DNA of 14,372 nt from JBCCWR01 sp039193385 (lineage in GTDB: Bacteria; Verrucomicrobiota; Verrucomicrobiia; Methylacidiphilales; JBCCWR01), in assembly GCA_039193385.1 (NCBI GenBank), contig JBCCWR010000057.1:1-14372 (forward strand), read 5' to 3'. The notes beneath the pieces were generated by a model. It was not told where the DNA came from. It did not search any database and saw nothing but the letters and a program-made list of their open reading frames with translations. How positions within the stretch are numbered: the stretch's first letter is position 1; each line of letters opens with the position of its first letter. Shown here one piece after another: positions 1-7,218 of this stretch. The translations under genes were made by a program, and so were the position numbers.

Positions 1-40
1 AATTATTAAAAAATTTAAATAATCCGATGCTTTGAGTTAG

Positions 41-322
41 CTAGATTTGGTGGTTGTGATCTTCATCATTTTCATGAGCATTATACTTTTTATCTAACCT
101 GTTCATGAGCACCACATAGGCGAAGATCAAGCCCACGAAGACATAAATGGCCCCTTGATTAGCAATCCAAAAGCCAAGGCCAAATCCACCGATTCTTATT
201 TGGTCCAGCTCATCTACAAAAAGAATGCCTGCTACAAATGACACGAAGAACCAGATGGCAAGTAACAGAGAAAGAATCCGAATGTTACTTTTCCAATAGG
301 CGCGCATTTTTTCTGCAGACAT
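41..322 (-). CDS. DUF4212 small subunit of a sodium/solute symporter
   Basis: This 93-residue membrane protein matches the DUF4212 family, the small partner of a two-subunit sodium:solute symporter often linked to acetate or other short organic acid uptake. Two hydrophobic helices are visible at about residues 15-36 and 50-73. The linker between them carries the family signature (DELDQIRIGGF, then GFWIANQGAIYVF), and a conserved NRLDKKY stretch follows helix 2. The C-terminal tail is short, acidic and His-rich. Start: the ATG at 322 has a plausible ribosome binding site (AGGTG, about 6 bases upstream), which most genes here lack. In known genomes the large 12-13 helix subunit follows directly; here it would lie beyond the left edge, and the 40 bases visible there are AT-rich with no clear start. 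The gene is divergent from acetyl-CoA synthetase, so acetate is the most likely substrate, though that is inferred from position. Confidence 0.88.
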   Translation of the reverse strand: MSAEKMRAYWKSNIRILSLLLAIWFFVSFVAGILFVDELDQIRIGGFGLGFWIANQGAIYVFVGLIFAYVVLMNRLDKKYNAHENDEDHNHQI

Positions 323-451
323 ACCTGCACCTAACGGTATTGTCTATGTGGTGGCAATAACAAAATGTAATCTCTACATAAGCAGTTTTTATAAAATGCA
401 TTTGCAATAAAAGCTCTTTATGGTATCTCGGAAATCACTTTTTCTTCATTT

Positions 452-460
452 TGTGACTAT
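452..460 (+). promoter_or_regulatory. extended -10 promoter element of acs, apparently leaderless
   Basis: TGT-GACTAT at 452-460 resembles an extended -10 (TG, one base, then a hexamer with the key A and final T). With the standard 6-base gap, transcription would start at 467, the A of the acs ATG. There is no convincing -35 and no Shine-Dalgarno sequence. A TATATT at 458-463 is an alternative hexamer, but it would place the start site inside the ATG. This is a visual call only. Confidence 0.3.
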
Positions 461-466
461 ATTGAT

Positions 467-2401
467 ATGAGTAAAATCACGGCTATACAAAAAGCTTACA
501 AGCCCAATCGAGAGTTTGTAAAACAGGCAACCATCAACAGTAAAAAAGAATATGAGGCGTTGTACCACGAGTCGATTCAAAGTCCTCAGCGCTTTTGGAA
601 GAAGATGGCATCCGAGCTGGATTGGTTTGACCGTTGGAAGAAGCTTTGCCAGTGGGAGCTGCCTTTTTCTAAGTGGTTTATCGGAGGTAAATTAAATGCC
701 AGTTATAATTGTCTGGATCGTCACGTCAAAAGCGGCCGTCGTAATAAAGCTGCTATCATATGGGAAGGCGAGCCGGGTGAGCAGCAAACCATCACTTACC
801 AGCAGCTTTTGATTCATGTATCAAAATTCTGTCATGCGTTGAAGCGTGACGGGTTGAGAAAAGGGGAGCGGGTAGCTATCTACATGCCTATGATTCCCGA
901 GGCTGTTATAGCCATCCTGGCCTGTGCCCGTATGGGGTGCCCACATACCGTTGTCTTCGGGGGCTTTAGTCAAGAAGCACTAAAAGAGCGTATTAATGAT
1001 TGCGGCGCAACTTATGTTATTACAGCGGATGGCGGATGGCGTCGTGGTAAAATTATTGAATTAAAAAAGACGGTTGATGTAGCAGTTGCGGCTTGTCCTA
1101 AGGTTAGAAAAGTGGTCGTTGTCGAGCGTTGTAAAAATGGCATCACGATGGGTAAAAAAGATAAGTGGTACCATGAAATGGTGGAAGGTATGCCGGATTT
1201 TTTTGAGGCACCGGCGCTGGATAGCGAACATCCGCTTTTCATTCTCTACACCAGTGGGAGTACGGGAAAGCCCAAAGGCATTCTGCACACAACAGCGGGC
1301 TATTTGCTGGGTGTTTACCTAACAACAAAATATGTTTTCGATTTAAAGGAAAGCGACATTTATTGGTGTACAGCGGATATCGGTTGGGTGACGGGCCATT
1401 CCTATGTCGTGTACGGTTGTTTATCCAATGGAGGTACCAGTCTTATTTACGAAGGCGCACCCAACTACCCCGAAAAAGATAGATTTTGGGATATAGTTGA
1501 ACGTCATAAAGTAGATGTTTTTTATACGGCACCGACGGCTATTCGTGCTTTCGAACAATGGGGAGATGAGCATGTTACGAAACATGATCTAAGTTCGTTG
1601 CGTCTCTTGGGAAGTGTGGGTGAGCCCATTAATCCTGACGCATGGTTATGGTATCACAAGGTTGTCGGGCAGGAACGTTGTCCCATTGTTGATACATGGT
1701 GGCAAACTGAAACGGGTTCACATATGTTGACCACGCTGCCTGGCGCGACTTCAGGTAAGCCGGGTTGGGCGGGTCTCCCATTCTTTGGTGTAGACATTGC
1801 CGTAGTCGATGATGCGGGAAAAGAGGTGAAAATCGGTGAGCAAGGTAAGCTGGTTATCCGTAAACCCTGGCCTTCAATGTTGCGAACGATTTATGGAGAT
1901 AAGGCACGCTATAAAAAACAGTACTGGCAAGAAGTCGAAGGCTGTTACTTCACCGGTGATAGCGCTGTGCGTGATAAAGAGGGCTACTTTCGTGTTTTGG
2001 GTCGTATGGATGATGTGCTCAACGTTTCGGGTCATCGCCTCGGCACTGCGGAGGTGGAAGCCGCATTAGATAGCCACCCGGATGTGGTTGAAGCGGCTGT
2101 TGTCGGGCGTCCTGACCCAATTAAAGGTCAGGGTATTGTTGCTTTCATAACTCTGCGATCGAGTAAAAAACCTTCTGAAGAACTCAAAACTATTTTGCAA
2201 AAGCATGTGGCACAAATCATAGGTTCCTTTGCAAAACCGGATGTAATCCGTTTTAGCAATGCGCTTCCTAAAACACGTAGCGGTAAAATCATGCGACGCT
2301 TGTTGAAAGAAATCGCCACGACAGGGGATGTCAAAGGGGATGTGACAACGCTGGAGGACTTCAGCGTCGTTGCTAAACTGATGCAAACCAACGAGAAATA
2401 A
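467..2401 (+). CDS. acs: acetyl-CoA synthetase (acetate--CoA ligase, AMP-forming)
   Basis: This 644-residue enzyme of the ANL adenylate-forming superfamily has the normal Acs length. It activates acetate with ATP to acetyl-AMP and then forms acetyl-CoA in the cytosol. Visible motifs in order: the N-terminal ACS domain (about 20-85), the phosphate-binding loop YTSGSTGKPKG (261-271), IYWCTADIGWVTGHSYVVYG (298-317), the acetate-pocket segment DTWWQTETG (409-417), the hinge/A8 region YFRVLGRMDDVLNVSGHRLGT (507-527), and the C-terminal PKTRSGKIMRR with catalytic Lys607. The second Trp of WWQTETG limits the acyl pocket to acetate in characterised Acs enzymes, so propionyl-CoA synthetase is less likely. 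Lys607 is the residue acetylated by Pat-type enzymes in other bacteria. The gene is divergent from the DUF4212 symporter subunit, which fits acetate scavenging. Start: the ATG at 467, with no Shine-Dalgarno sequence. Confidence 0.96.
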   Translation: MSKITAIQKAYKPNREFVKQATINSKKEYEALYHESIQSPQRFWKKMASELDWFDRWKKLCQWELPFSKWFIGGKLNASYNCLDRHVKSGRRNKAAIIWEGEPGEQQTITYQQLLIHVSKFCHALKRDGLRKGERVAIYMPMIPEAVIAILACARMGCPHTVVFGGFSQEALKERINDCGATYVITADGGWRRGKIIELKKTVDVAVAACPKVRKVVVVERCKNGITMGKKDKWYHEMVEGMPDFFEAPALDSEHPLFILYTSGSTGKPKGILHTTAGYLLGVYLTTKYVFDLKESDIYWCTADIGWVTGHSYVVYGCLSNGGTSLIYEGAPNYPEKDRFWDIVERHKVDVFYTAPTAIRAFEQWGDEHVTKHDLSSLRLLGSVGEPINPDAWLWYHKVVGQERCPIVDTWWQTETGSHMLTTLPGATSGKPGWAGLPFFGVDIAVVDDAGKEVKIGEQGKLVIRKPWPSMLRTIYGDKARYKKQYWQEVEGCYFTGDSAVRDKEGYFRVLGRMDDVLNVSGHRLGTAEVEAALDSHPDVVEAAVVGRPDPIKGQGIVAFITLRSSKKPSEELKTILQKHVAQIIGSFAKPDVIRFSNALPKTRSGKIMRRLLKEIATTGDVKGDVTTLEDFSVVAKLMQTNEK

Positions 2402-2446
2402 GCTTAACTTGTTTCTCTGCGTCTGATTTGCGTTAAGTTGTTTTTC

Positions 2447-3040
2447 ATGGATTGGGAATATCAATATCAGATAGAGGAAACGCCATGGGATAAGGGAGAA
2501 GCCGCTCCGCCCCTAGTTGAATTTCTGGACAAGAAAAAACTCACAGGTCATGTGTTGATTCCAGGTTGTGGCAAGGGGCATGACGTTCGACTCATCGCGG
2601 CAAAGGGTTCGGAGACAGGAACCCATGCATCAGGTATGGATCTCTCATCAACAGCTCTTGAGTTGGCCCGCAAAAAAACTGAAGAGGACCAGACTCCGGG
2701 TTTTATTGATTTCATCGAAGGGGATTTTCTCAATCCTCCAAAACACTTGGAGGCTCGTTTTGACTGGATCTTTGAACACACGCTTTTTTGTGCGATCGAG
2801 CCATCACTTCGTCCTGATTATGTACGCATGGCCGATCGTTTGCTCAAGCCACGAGGAAAAATTCTGGCCATATTTTATATGACGCCTGAGCATGACGAGG
2901 GGCCTCCTTTTCCTTCAACCAGCAATGAGCTTGATGTATTATTTAGCTCCCACTTTAGCATTCTAGAAGAGTGGGTTCCGGGTCGAGCTTATGAAGGACG
3001 TGAAGGGCATGAAAGCATGCGTATTTTGGAGAAATTATAA
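2447..3040 (+). CDS. TPMT-family SAM-dependent methyltransferase
   Basis: This is a 197-residue class I SAM-dependent methyltransferase of the thiopurine/thiol/halide methyltransferase type. It begins with the family signature WEYQYQIEETPWDKGEAAPPL (residues 3-23). The SAM-binding motif I follows as LIPGCGKGHD (37-46), then GMDLSSTALELARKK (63-77, the acidic ribose-binding region), EGDFLNP (91-97) and FDWIFEHTLFCAI (105-117). Length matches the family (about 190-230). Known relatives methylate thiols, thiocyanate, halides or, in some bacteria, tellurite or selenite; the substrate cannot be told from sequence. Start: the ATG at 2447 is preferred because conserved sequence begins at once; an in-frame TTG at 2438 would add only three residues. 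It follows acs by 45 bases on the same strand and may be read from the acs promoter, but no functional link is obvious. Confidence 0.85.
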   Translation: MDWEYQYQIEETPWDKGEAAPPLVEFLDKKKLTGHVLIPGCGKGHDVRLIAAKGSETGTHASGMDLSSTALELARKKTEEDQTPGFIDFIEGDFLNPPKHLEARFDWIFEHTLFCAIEPSLRPDYVRMADRLLKPRGKILAIFYMTPEHDEGPPFPSTSNELDVLFSSHFSILEEWVPGRAYEGREGHESMRILEKL

Positions 3041-3046
3041 GACAAA

Positions 3047-3427
3047 TTATTTGATAATGGAGCAGGCGACATTTGGGTTAGCAGGATTTACATCTACTTT
3101 ACGATCTTTGGGTAAAACAACCAGATCCATGTCTTCCATGGGGATAGCACCAAGTAAAACCTGATCCCCAATGACCAAGGCGCCACCCAGACCTACACGA
3201 TTTTTAAAACGAGTTTCCAAAGGCCCCATGTAGGGAACCAGTCTTTTGCTGCCGTCTGCAATGGTCACTTCTTTTTTATCATACTCTTCCAGCTTCAGTT
3301 GGATGGCTACGTGCTCAGGGATACACATATGTACAGAGCCAGTGTCAGCTAATGCTTCGACTTCAACAGGTTTCATGTCCGGATAGCGAGGATTTCTTAA
3401 GTTAAGCATAGTATAAGCTAGTCCCAT
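3047..3427 (-). CDS. clan AA (retropepsin-like) aspartic protease
   Basis: This is a 126-residue single-domain protein with the aspartic protease active-site signature ALADTGS at residues 25-31 (catalytic Asp28-Thr29-Gly30), near the N-terminus as in retropepsin-like enzymes that act as homodimers. A second family mark, a hydrophobic pair followed by Gly (VLLGAIPMEDMDLVV, about 90-104), lies near the C-terminus and fits the psi-loop of the fold. No signal peptide or membrane segment is seen, so it is probably cytosolic. Free-standing proteins of this type are common in bacteria with no known substrate. Its stop codon lies only 6 bases from the stop of the convergent methyltransferase gene. 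Start: the ATG at 3427, supported by a promoter that would begin transcription exactly there; a Met at residue 7 is the alternative. Confidence 0.8.
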   Translation of the reverse strand: MGLAYTMLNLRNPRYPDMKPVEVEALADTGSVHMCIPEHVAIQLKLEEYDKKEVTIADGSKRLVPYMGPLETRFKNRVGLGGALVIGDQVLLGAIPMEDMDLVVLPKDRKVDVNPANPNVACSIIK

Positions 3428-3433
3428 TAATCA

Positions 3434-3461
3434 TTAATACCAAACGAAACGGATGCGACAA
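3434..3461 (-). promoter_or_regulatory. promoter of the aspartic protease gene, predicted leaderless
   Basis: On the minus strand, TTGTCG (3461-3456) is followed by a 16-base spacer and TATTAA (3439-3434), with an extended -10 TG at 3442-3441. Six bases separate the -10 from the ATG at 3427, so the predicted transcript starts on the A of the start codon. No Shine-Dalgarno sequence is present. The divergent lrp promoter lies about 30 bases away, so both genes share one short regulatory region. Confidence 0.45.
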
Positions 3462-3490
3462 CGTTGTTTTACAGATATGCGAAATCACCA

Positions 3491-3518
3491 TTGTTCCCTG
3501 AATAACAGTTGATATACT
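3491..3518 (+). promoter_or_regulatory. promoter of the lrp-aminotransferase operon, predicted leaderless
   Basis: TTGTTC (3491-3496), a 16-base spacer and TATACT (3513-3518) form a good sigma-70-like promoter. The predicted transcription start falls exactly on the A of the lrp ATG at 3525. There is no Shine-Dalgarno sequence. Lrp proteins often repress their own gene, so a binding site may overlap this element, but no clear palindrome was seen. Confidence 0.5.
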
Positions 3519-3524
3519 CCTGCA

Positions 3525-4004
3525 ATGGATCAAGTCCTGAAAATTTTAGAAGAGAATGCGCTGGCCACACCGGAAATGATCTCCGAGATGTTAGGACGCA
3601 CAGTTGAGGAAGTGCGGGCGCAGATCAAGAAGCTTGAAGATGAGCGCGTCATTCTGGCTTACAAAGCCATTGTTGATGATGAAAAAGCACAACGGACCTA
3701 TGTGCAGGCGGTCATTGAAGTGCGTATTACGCCTGAGCGCGATGGCGGCTTCAACCGTATAGCGGAACGTATTTCTAAGTTCGATGAAGTGAAGTCTTGT
3801 TACCTGATGAGTGGTTCGTACGATTTACTTGTTTTTCTTGAAGGACCAGATCTCAAGCAACTGGCTACTTTTGTTTCTGCGAAACTCTCTACTCTGGAGG
3901 GCGTGCTTTCCACTTCTACGCATTTCATGCTTAAAACTTACAAAGAGCAGGGCACGCTATTCACTGAAACAACAGTTACCGAAAGACTCTCGGTCGCGCC
4001 TTGA
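3525..4004 (+). CDS. Lrp/AsnC family transcriptional regulator
   Basis: This 159-residue protein has the typical Lrp/AsnC length and two-domain layout. An N-terminal helix-turn-helix spans about residues 3-45 (ATPEMISEMLGRTVEEVRAQIKKLEDERVI), followed by the linking strand LAYKAIVDD. The C-terminal RAM/ligand-sensing ferredoxin-like domain spans about 58-142, with the core SCYLMSGSYDLLVFLEG at 91-107, where family members bind amino acids and form dimers to octamers. The aminotransferase gene follows 24 bases downstream on the same strand. Paired Lrp and aminotransferase genes are common in bacteria and archaea, and the regulator usually responds to the enzyme's substrate or product. A specific ligand cannot be read from the sequence. 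The start ATG at 3525 is fixed by the HTH and by the promoter just upstream. Confidence 0.92.
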   Translation: MDQVLKILEENALATPEMISEMLGRTVEEVRAQIKKLEDERVILAYKAIVDDEKAQRTYVQAVIEVRITPERDGGFNRIAERISKFDEVKSCYLMSGSYDLLVFLEGPDLKQLATFVSAKLSTLEGVLSTSTHFMLKTYKEQGTLFTETTVTERLSVAP

Positions 4005-4028
4005 TGCATTTGTGAAGCATTTACACTC

Positions 4029-5246
4029 ATGACTACTCCTGCCCCAGATATAAAAGATTTAGATAATTTAGATGCCGCTTCATGTGATAGTGGCTCCTTT
4101 GTGGCAAATCATGTTCAGAATATTCCACGTTCCGGTATTCGTGACTTTTTTGAACTCGTGCAAGGGCGTCCGGATGTTATTTCGCTTGGCGTAGGCGAGC
4201 CGGATTTCTCCACACCCTGGCATATACGAGAGGCTACCATTTATGCCCTTGAACAGGGTAAGACCAGTTATACTTCGAATCTCGGCCTACTGAGTTTGCG
4301 CAAAGAAATAAGCCGCTACATGGCGAAGCATTTTGCAGTCGAATACAATTCGGACAAGGAAATCATCGTCACCGTTGGTGTATCTGAAGCTGTCGATCTT
4401 GCGCTTCGCGCACTCATCAATCCCGGGGATGAAGTGATCTATCACCAACCGTGTTATGTTTCCTATCATCCCGGCATTGCACTGGCCCATGGAAACCCTG
4501 TTCCTGTTCCTACCACGGTTGATGATCATTTTGCTCTCACTGCAGATAGTTTGGCCAAGGTGATAACGCCGCAGTCCAAAGTGCTGCTGTTGAATTTTCC
4601 CTCCAATCCAACGGGAGCAACTTTGCCTCGCCAGGAACAGGAAAAGATCGCCCGTCTTTGTTCGCAACATAATTTAATAGTCATTAGTGATGAGATTTAT
4701 GCCGAGCTTACGTACGAAGGCCAACACACATCGATCGCCTCATTGCCTGGAATGAAGGAGCGCACGATTCTGCTTCATGGTTTGAGTAAAGCCTATGCTA
4801 TGACGGGTTACCGTATCGGCTTTGCCTGTGCTGCACCTGAGATCATAGAAGCTATGATGCGTGTTCATCAATACTCCATGTTGTGTGCATCCATTATTGC
4901 CCAAGAAGCTGCTATCGAAGCATTGGCCAATGGTCAGGAGGCCATGCTGCGTATGAAAGAATCTTTTTACGAGCGGCGCAATTTTATCGTATATCATTTT
5001 AATCGCATCGGCCTTACATGCCTTAAGCCACAAGGTGCTTTTTATGCTTTCCCCGATATTACAAAATCTGGCTTAAGCAGTAAGGATTTTGCCCATCGTC
5101 TTGTGGATCAAGAAAACGTAGCTGTTGTTCCTGGCACTGCATTTGGGAATGAGGGAGAAGGGTTTGTCCGTTGCAGCTATGCAACCAGTATGGATCTATT
5201 GCAAAGTGCTGTTGAACGCATGGAACGTTTTATGGCCTCTCTTTAA
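4029..5246 (+). CDS. class I/II PLP-dependent aminotransferase
   Basis: This is a 405-residue fold-type I aminotransferase of the aspartate/aromatic/alanine subgroup. Recognised motifs: ISLGVGEPDFSTP (51-63), the substrate/PLP loop with YTSNLGLLSLR (81-91), NFPSNPTGATL with Asn193, SDEIYAELTY with Asp221 (pairs the pyridine nitrogen) and Tyr224, LHGLSKAYAMTGYRIGF with the PLP-binding Lys254, and FVRCSYATS with Arg381 binding the substrate carboxylate. It transfers an amino group between an amino acid and a 2-oxoacid in the cytosol. The exact substrate is uncertain: related enzymes include aromatic, alanine and N-acetyl-LL-diaminopimelate aminotransferases. A 30-residue N-terminal extension precedes the conserved core. 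The gene probably shares the lrp transcript (24-base gap, no promoter or ribosome binding site in it). Its stop codon lies in the terminator hairpin. Confidence 0.94.
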   Translation: MTTPAPDIKDLDNLDAASCDSGSFVANHVQNIPRSGIRDFFELVQGRPDVISLGVGEPDFSTPWHIREATIYALEQGKTSYTSNLGLLSLRKEISRYMAKHFAVEYNSDKEIIVTVGVSEAVDLALRALINPGDEVIYHQPCYVSYHPGIALAHGNPVPVPTTVDDHFALTADSLAKVITPQSKVLLLNFPSNPTGATLPRQEQEKIARLCSQHNLIVISDEIYAELTYEGQHTSIASLPGMKERTILLHGLSKAYAMTGYRIGFACAAPEIIEAMMRVHQYSMLCASIIAQEAAIEALANGQEAMLRMKESFYERRNFIVYHFNRIGLTCLKPQGAFYAFPDITKSGLSSKDFAHRLVDQENVAVVPGTAFGNEGEGFVRCSYATSMDLLQSAVERMERFMASL

Positions 5247-5268
5247 AACCGCATCATGCGGGTTAAAA
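5242..5268. terminator. bidirectional intrinsic terminator between convergent genes
   Basis: An imperfect inverted repeat pairs TTTAAAACCGCA (5242-5253) with TGCGGGTTAAAA (5257-5268) around a TCA loop; 10 of 12 positions pair. The GC-rich core CCGCA/TGCGG is flanked by A/T runs on both sides, so it can terminate in either direction. The stop codons of the aminotransferase (5244-5246, plus) and the prepilin peptidase (5265-5263, minus) both lie inside the stem. Confidence 0.7.
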
Positions 5269-6108
5269 TTCGATTTGATAAGTTTGCCAGAGCCATTGGA
5301 CTTGCTCACTGATGACGGAGATGTAGTCATTCATCCAGTCGTTGCCTCCGAAAATCCATAGTAGAGCAGCTATACAAAGTGATGGGCCAAAGGGCATGCG
5401 GACACCAAGCATCTTGCCACGAACCAGTAAAGCTACGACGCCCATGAGTGAACCAATCATCGAGGCCACTGCTAATATAAAGAGAGGTCCCTGCCAGCCG
5501 AAGAAGGCTCCGAAAGCTGCCATGAGTTTGACATCTCCCAAGCCCATAGCCTCTTTACGGAAAACCAGCATACCCAGTATAGCCACGGCCAGTAAGCCGC
5601 CACCGCCAAAAGCGGCTCCTCCGAAGCTGGCCAGAAAACTCGACCAGATGGATTCTACACCATGAAGTCGTGGATACGCCAGGCTGACAATGAGTCCAAG
5701 TATCGTTCCCCCAATGGTGATTTCATCAGGTATGATGTAATGATCAATGTCAACAAAAGTGGCGATAATCAAACCGCAACAAATCACGTAGTTAATCAGT
5801 GCTAATACCGGCTCATGTTTGAAGGCCATCCATATATTTAATGTCATGAGGGCGGTAAATACTTCAATCATGGGGTAGCGGAAGTCGAGCTTGACGAGTT
5901 TGCAGCGGCAGCGCCCCATTAAGACAAACCATGATACAATGGGTATATTGAGAAACCATGGAATGGGTTTGCCGCAGGCAAAGCACCGTGAGCTGTAGCT
6001 GGAGATTGATTTTTCAGCCGGCATGCGATAAATGCATACGTTTAAAAAGGATCCAATCGATGCTCCAACCAGCAATGGCATCAGCACATGAGTAAGAATG
6101 TCTTCCAT
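5263..6108 (-). CDS. pilD: prepilin peptidase / N-methyltransferase (A24 family)
   Basis: This is a 281-residue polytopic inner-membrane aspartic protease of the PilD/GspO type, which cleaves and N-methylates type IV prepilins or type II secretion pseudopilins. The N-terminal GASIGSFLNVCIYRMP (about 15-30) is a family hallmark. The cytoplasmic zinc-type loop has four cysteines (Cys42, 45, 67, 69). The Asp cluster FVDIDHYIIPDEIT (118-131, Asp120/Asp122) and the GLGD motif (189-192, catalytic Asp192) complete the active site. The cysteine domain predicts the bifunctional methyltransferase-peptidase rather than the short FlaK/TadV kind. No pilin or secretion gene is in the window, so the substrate is unknown. 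Start: the ATG at 6108 is chosen over an in-frame TTG at 6111. It lies just downstream of aroE and may be co-transcribed with it, although AT-rich -10-like sequence also occurs in the gap. The gene symbol is by family only. Confidence 0.92.
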   Translation of the reverse strand: MEDILTHVLMPLLVGASIGSFLNVCIYRMPAEKSISSYSSRCFACGKPIPWFLNIPIVSWFVLMGRCRCKLVKLDFRYPMIEVFTALMTLNIWMAFKHEPVLALINYVICCGLIIATFVDIDHYIIPDEITIGGTILGLIVSLAYPRLHGVESIWSSFLASFGGAAFGGGGLLAVAILGMLVFRKEAMGLGDVKLMAAFGAFFGWQGPLFILAVASMIGSLMGVVALLVRGKMLGVRMPFGPSLCIAALLWIFGGNDWMNDYISVISEQVQWLWQTYQIEF

Positions 6109-6143
6109 CAAGTATAATCGCTTATAAATTATGACACATGGCT

Positions 6144-7082
6144 TTAACTATCCGAGCGTTGAATCGCCTCTTTTAAAGTAGCGCGCATTTCACTCACGGG
6201 TGCAGTCTTTCCCGTCCATATTTCAAAGGATAGAATGCCTTGATGCAGTAGCATAGATAAACCATTTGCTGTCTTGGCATGGGCCTCAGCAGCCTCCTGT
6301 AAAAAATGAGTCTGGGCTGGTTTATAAATTGTGTCATAGACAAAATGATGCGGTTGGATAATACGTCCTGGCAGAACCGCGCCATCATAAGATTTTAATC
6401 CTTTGGAAGTACAGTTGACGATGAGATCAATCGTATTCAATTCCTCCGCAATAGCCGATTCGTCAAAAGGAAGAACTTTAATACGTTCTTGTGAAGCCGA
6501 TACGCGGTCATCATCAAAATAGTGATCAATAAGCGAAACAAAGCGGCGTGCTTTTTCTTCCGTGCGGTTCACTAAAACAAGCCGCTCGCAGCACTCCAGT
6601 GCCGCTTGCGTTGCCAGCGACTGGCCAGCACCGCCAGCACCGAGAATCATAATGCGTAAGTCCTTAATATCGACAAAAAATTCTTCACGGATGGCACGCA
6701 CCCAGCCTTCACCGTCCGTATTAAAGCCGATGAGTTTGTCTTCATGCTCTTCATGGACCACGGTGTTTACGGCACGCATGATTTGTGCATTTTCAGACGA
6801 CTCATCAATGAGATCAAGCAGTTCAACTTTATGCGGTAGGGTGGCGTTCCATCCTTTAAAGCCGATAGCTTTCATTGCTTTTAAGCCCTCTTTAAGCTCT
6901 TCGGGTTTGAGTTCGATGCGCACATACTTAGCTTCTAAGCCTAGTTTTTCAAAGGCGGCATTATGCATATCCGGCGACAGTGAATGCTCAATGGGATAAC
7001 CGATCACACCATAGAGATTTTTTTCGCCGCGCAACTCTTCCAAGGATTCAAGCGTGTATACGTCTTTCACTTCGGGGGTCAT
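6144..7082 (-). CDS. aroE: shikimate dehydrogenase (NADP+)
   Basis: This 312-residue enzyme reduces 3-dehydroshikimate to shikimate with NADPH in aromatic amino acid and chorismate synthesis. Residues from the chosen start: the shikimate-binding YPIEHSLSP (29-37, with the Ser-x-Ser pair), NATLPHK with catalytic Lys85, GFNTDGEGW with catalytic Asp123, the nucleotide-binding GAGGAGQS (148-155), NRT (172-174, the usual NADP-phosphate contact), NCTSKGL, VYDTIYKP (248-255) and GLSMLLHQG with Gln281. All key residues are present. Start: the ATG at 7082. An in-frame TTG at 7154 would add a 24-residue tail that looks unlike the family and reaches toward the divergent serine acetyltransferase promoter. 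The protein is slightly longer than E. coli AroE (272 residues) because of an N-terminal extension and a longer segment after NRT. It precedes the prepilin peptidase gene on the same strand. Confidence 0.95.
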   Translation of the reverse strand: MTPEVKDVYTLESLEELRGEKNLYGVIGYPIEHSLSPDMHNAAFEKLGLEAKYVRIELKPEELKEGLKAMKAIGFKGWNATLPHKVELLDLIDESSENAQIMRAVNTVVHEEHEDKLIGFNTDGEGWVRAIREEFFVDIKDLRIMILGAGGAGQSLATQAALECCERLVLVNRTEEKARRFVSLIDHYFDDDRVSASQERIKVLPFDESAIAEELNTIDLIVNCTSKGLKSYDGAVLPGRIIQPHHFVYDTIYKPAQTHFLQEAAEAHAKTANGLSMLLHQGILSFEIWTGKTAPVSEMRATLKEAIQRSDS

Positions 7083-7184
7083 AATGCCGAAATACAAACA
7101 GGAAGCTACAAAAGATTTAATTTTTAGCCATACATGGAAGTTATGCCTTTGCAATGCACCCTGTAAGTTTGAACCAACCTCTCA

Positions 7185-7212
7185 TTGCTTTTAGTTCATT
7201 TTTGGTTATGGT
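7185..7212 (+). promoter_or_regulatory. promoter of the serine acetyltransferase gene, predicted leaderless
   Basis: TTGCTT (7185-7190), a 16-base spacer and TATGGT (7207-7212) place the predicted transcription start at 7219, the G of an in-frame GTG. This supports GTG 7219 rather than TTG 7213 as the start codon. No Shine-Dalgarno sequence is seen. Confidence 0.4.
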
Positions 7213-7218
7213 TTGTTA

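Noticed and set aside
1..40. AT-rich inverted repeat at the left edge as a terminator after the DUF4212 gene
   Set aside because: The stem is only A/T pairs with no GC core, and the symporter large subunit is expected to follow, so termination there is unlikely.
434..456. CRP-like site upstream of acs (TCAC and GTGA half-sites)
   Set aside because: The half-sites face the wrong way, with about 15 bases between them instead of TGTGA-N6-TCACA, so this is not a CRP site.
2066..2464. 132-residue open frame on the minus strand opposite the end of acs
   Set aside because: It lies almost entirely antisense to the conserved C-terminal Acs domain, has no recognisable domain, and its composition looks like a shadow of acs.
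6562..6999. 145-residue open frame on the plus strand inside aroE
   Set aside because: It is Ser/Pro-rich, antisense to well-conserved AroE motifs, and resembles no family.
7083..7154. N-terminal extension of aroE from a TTG at 7154
   Set aside because: The extra 24 residues resemble nothing in shikimate dehydrogenases, and an ATG at 7082 starts close to the conserved domain.
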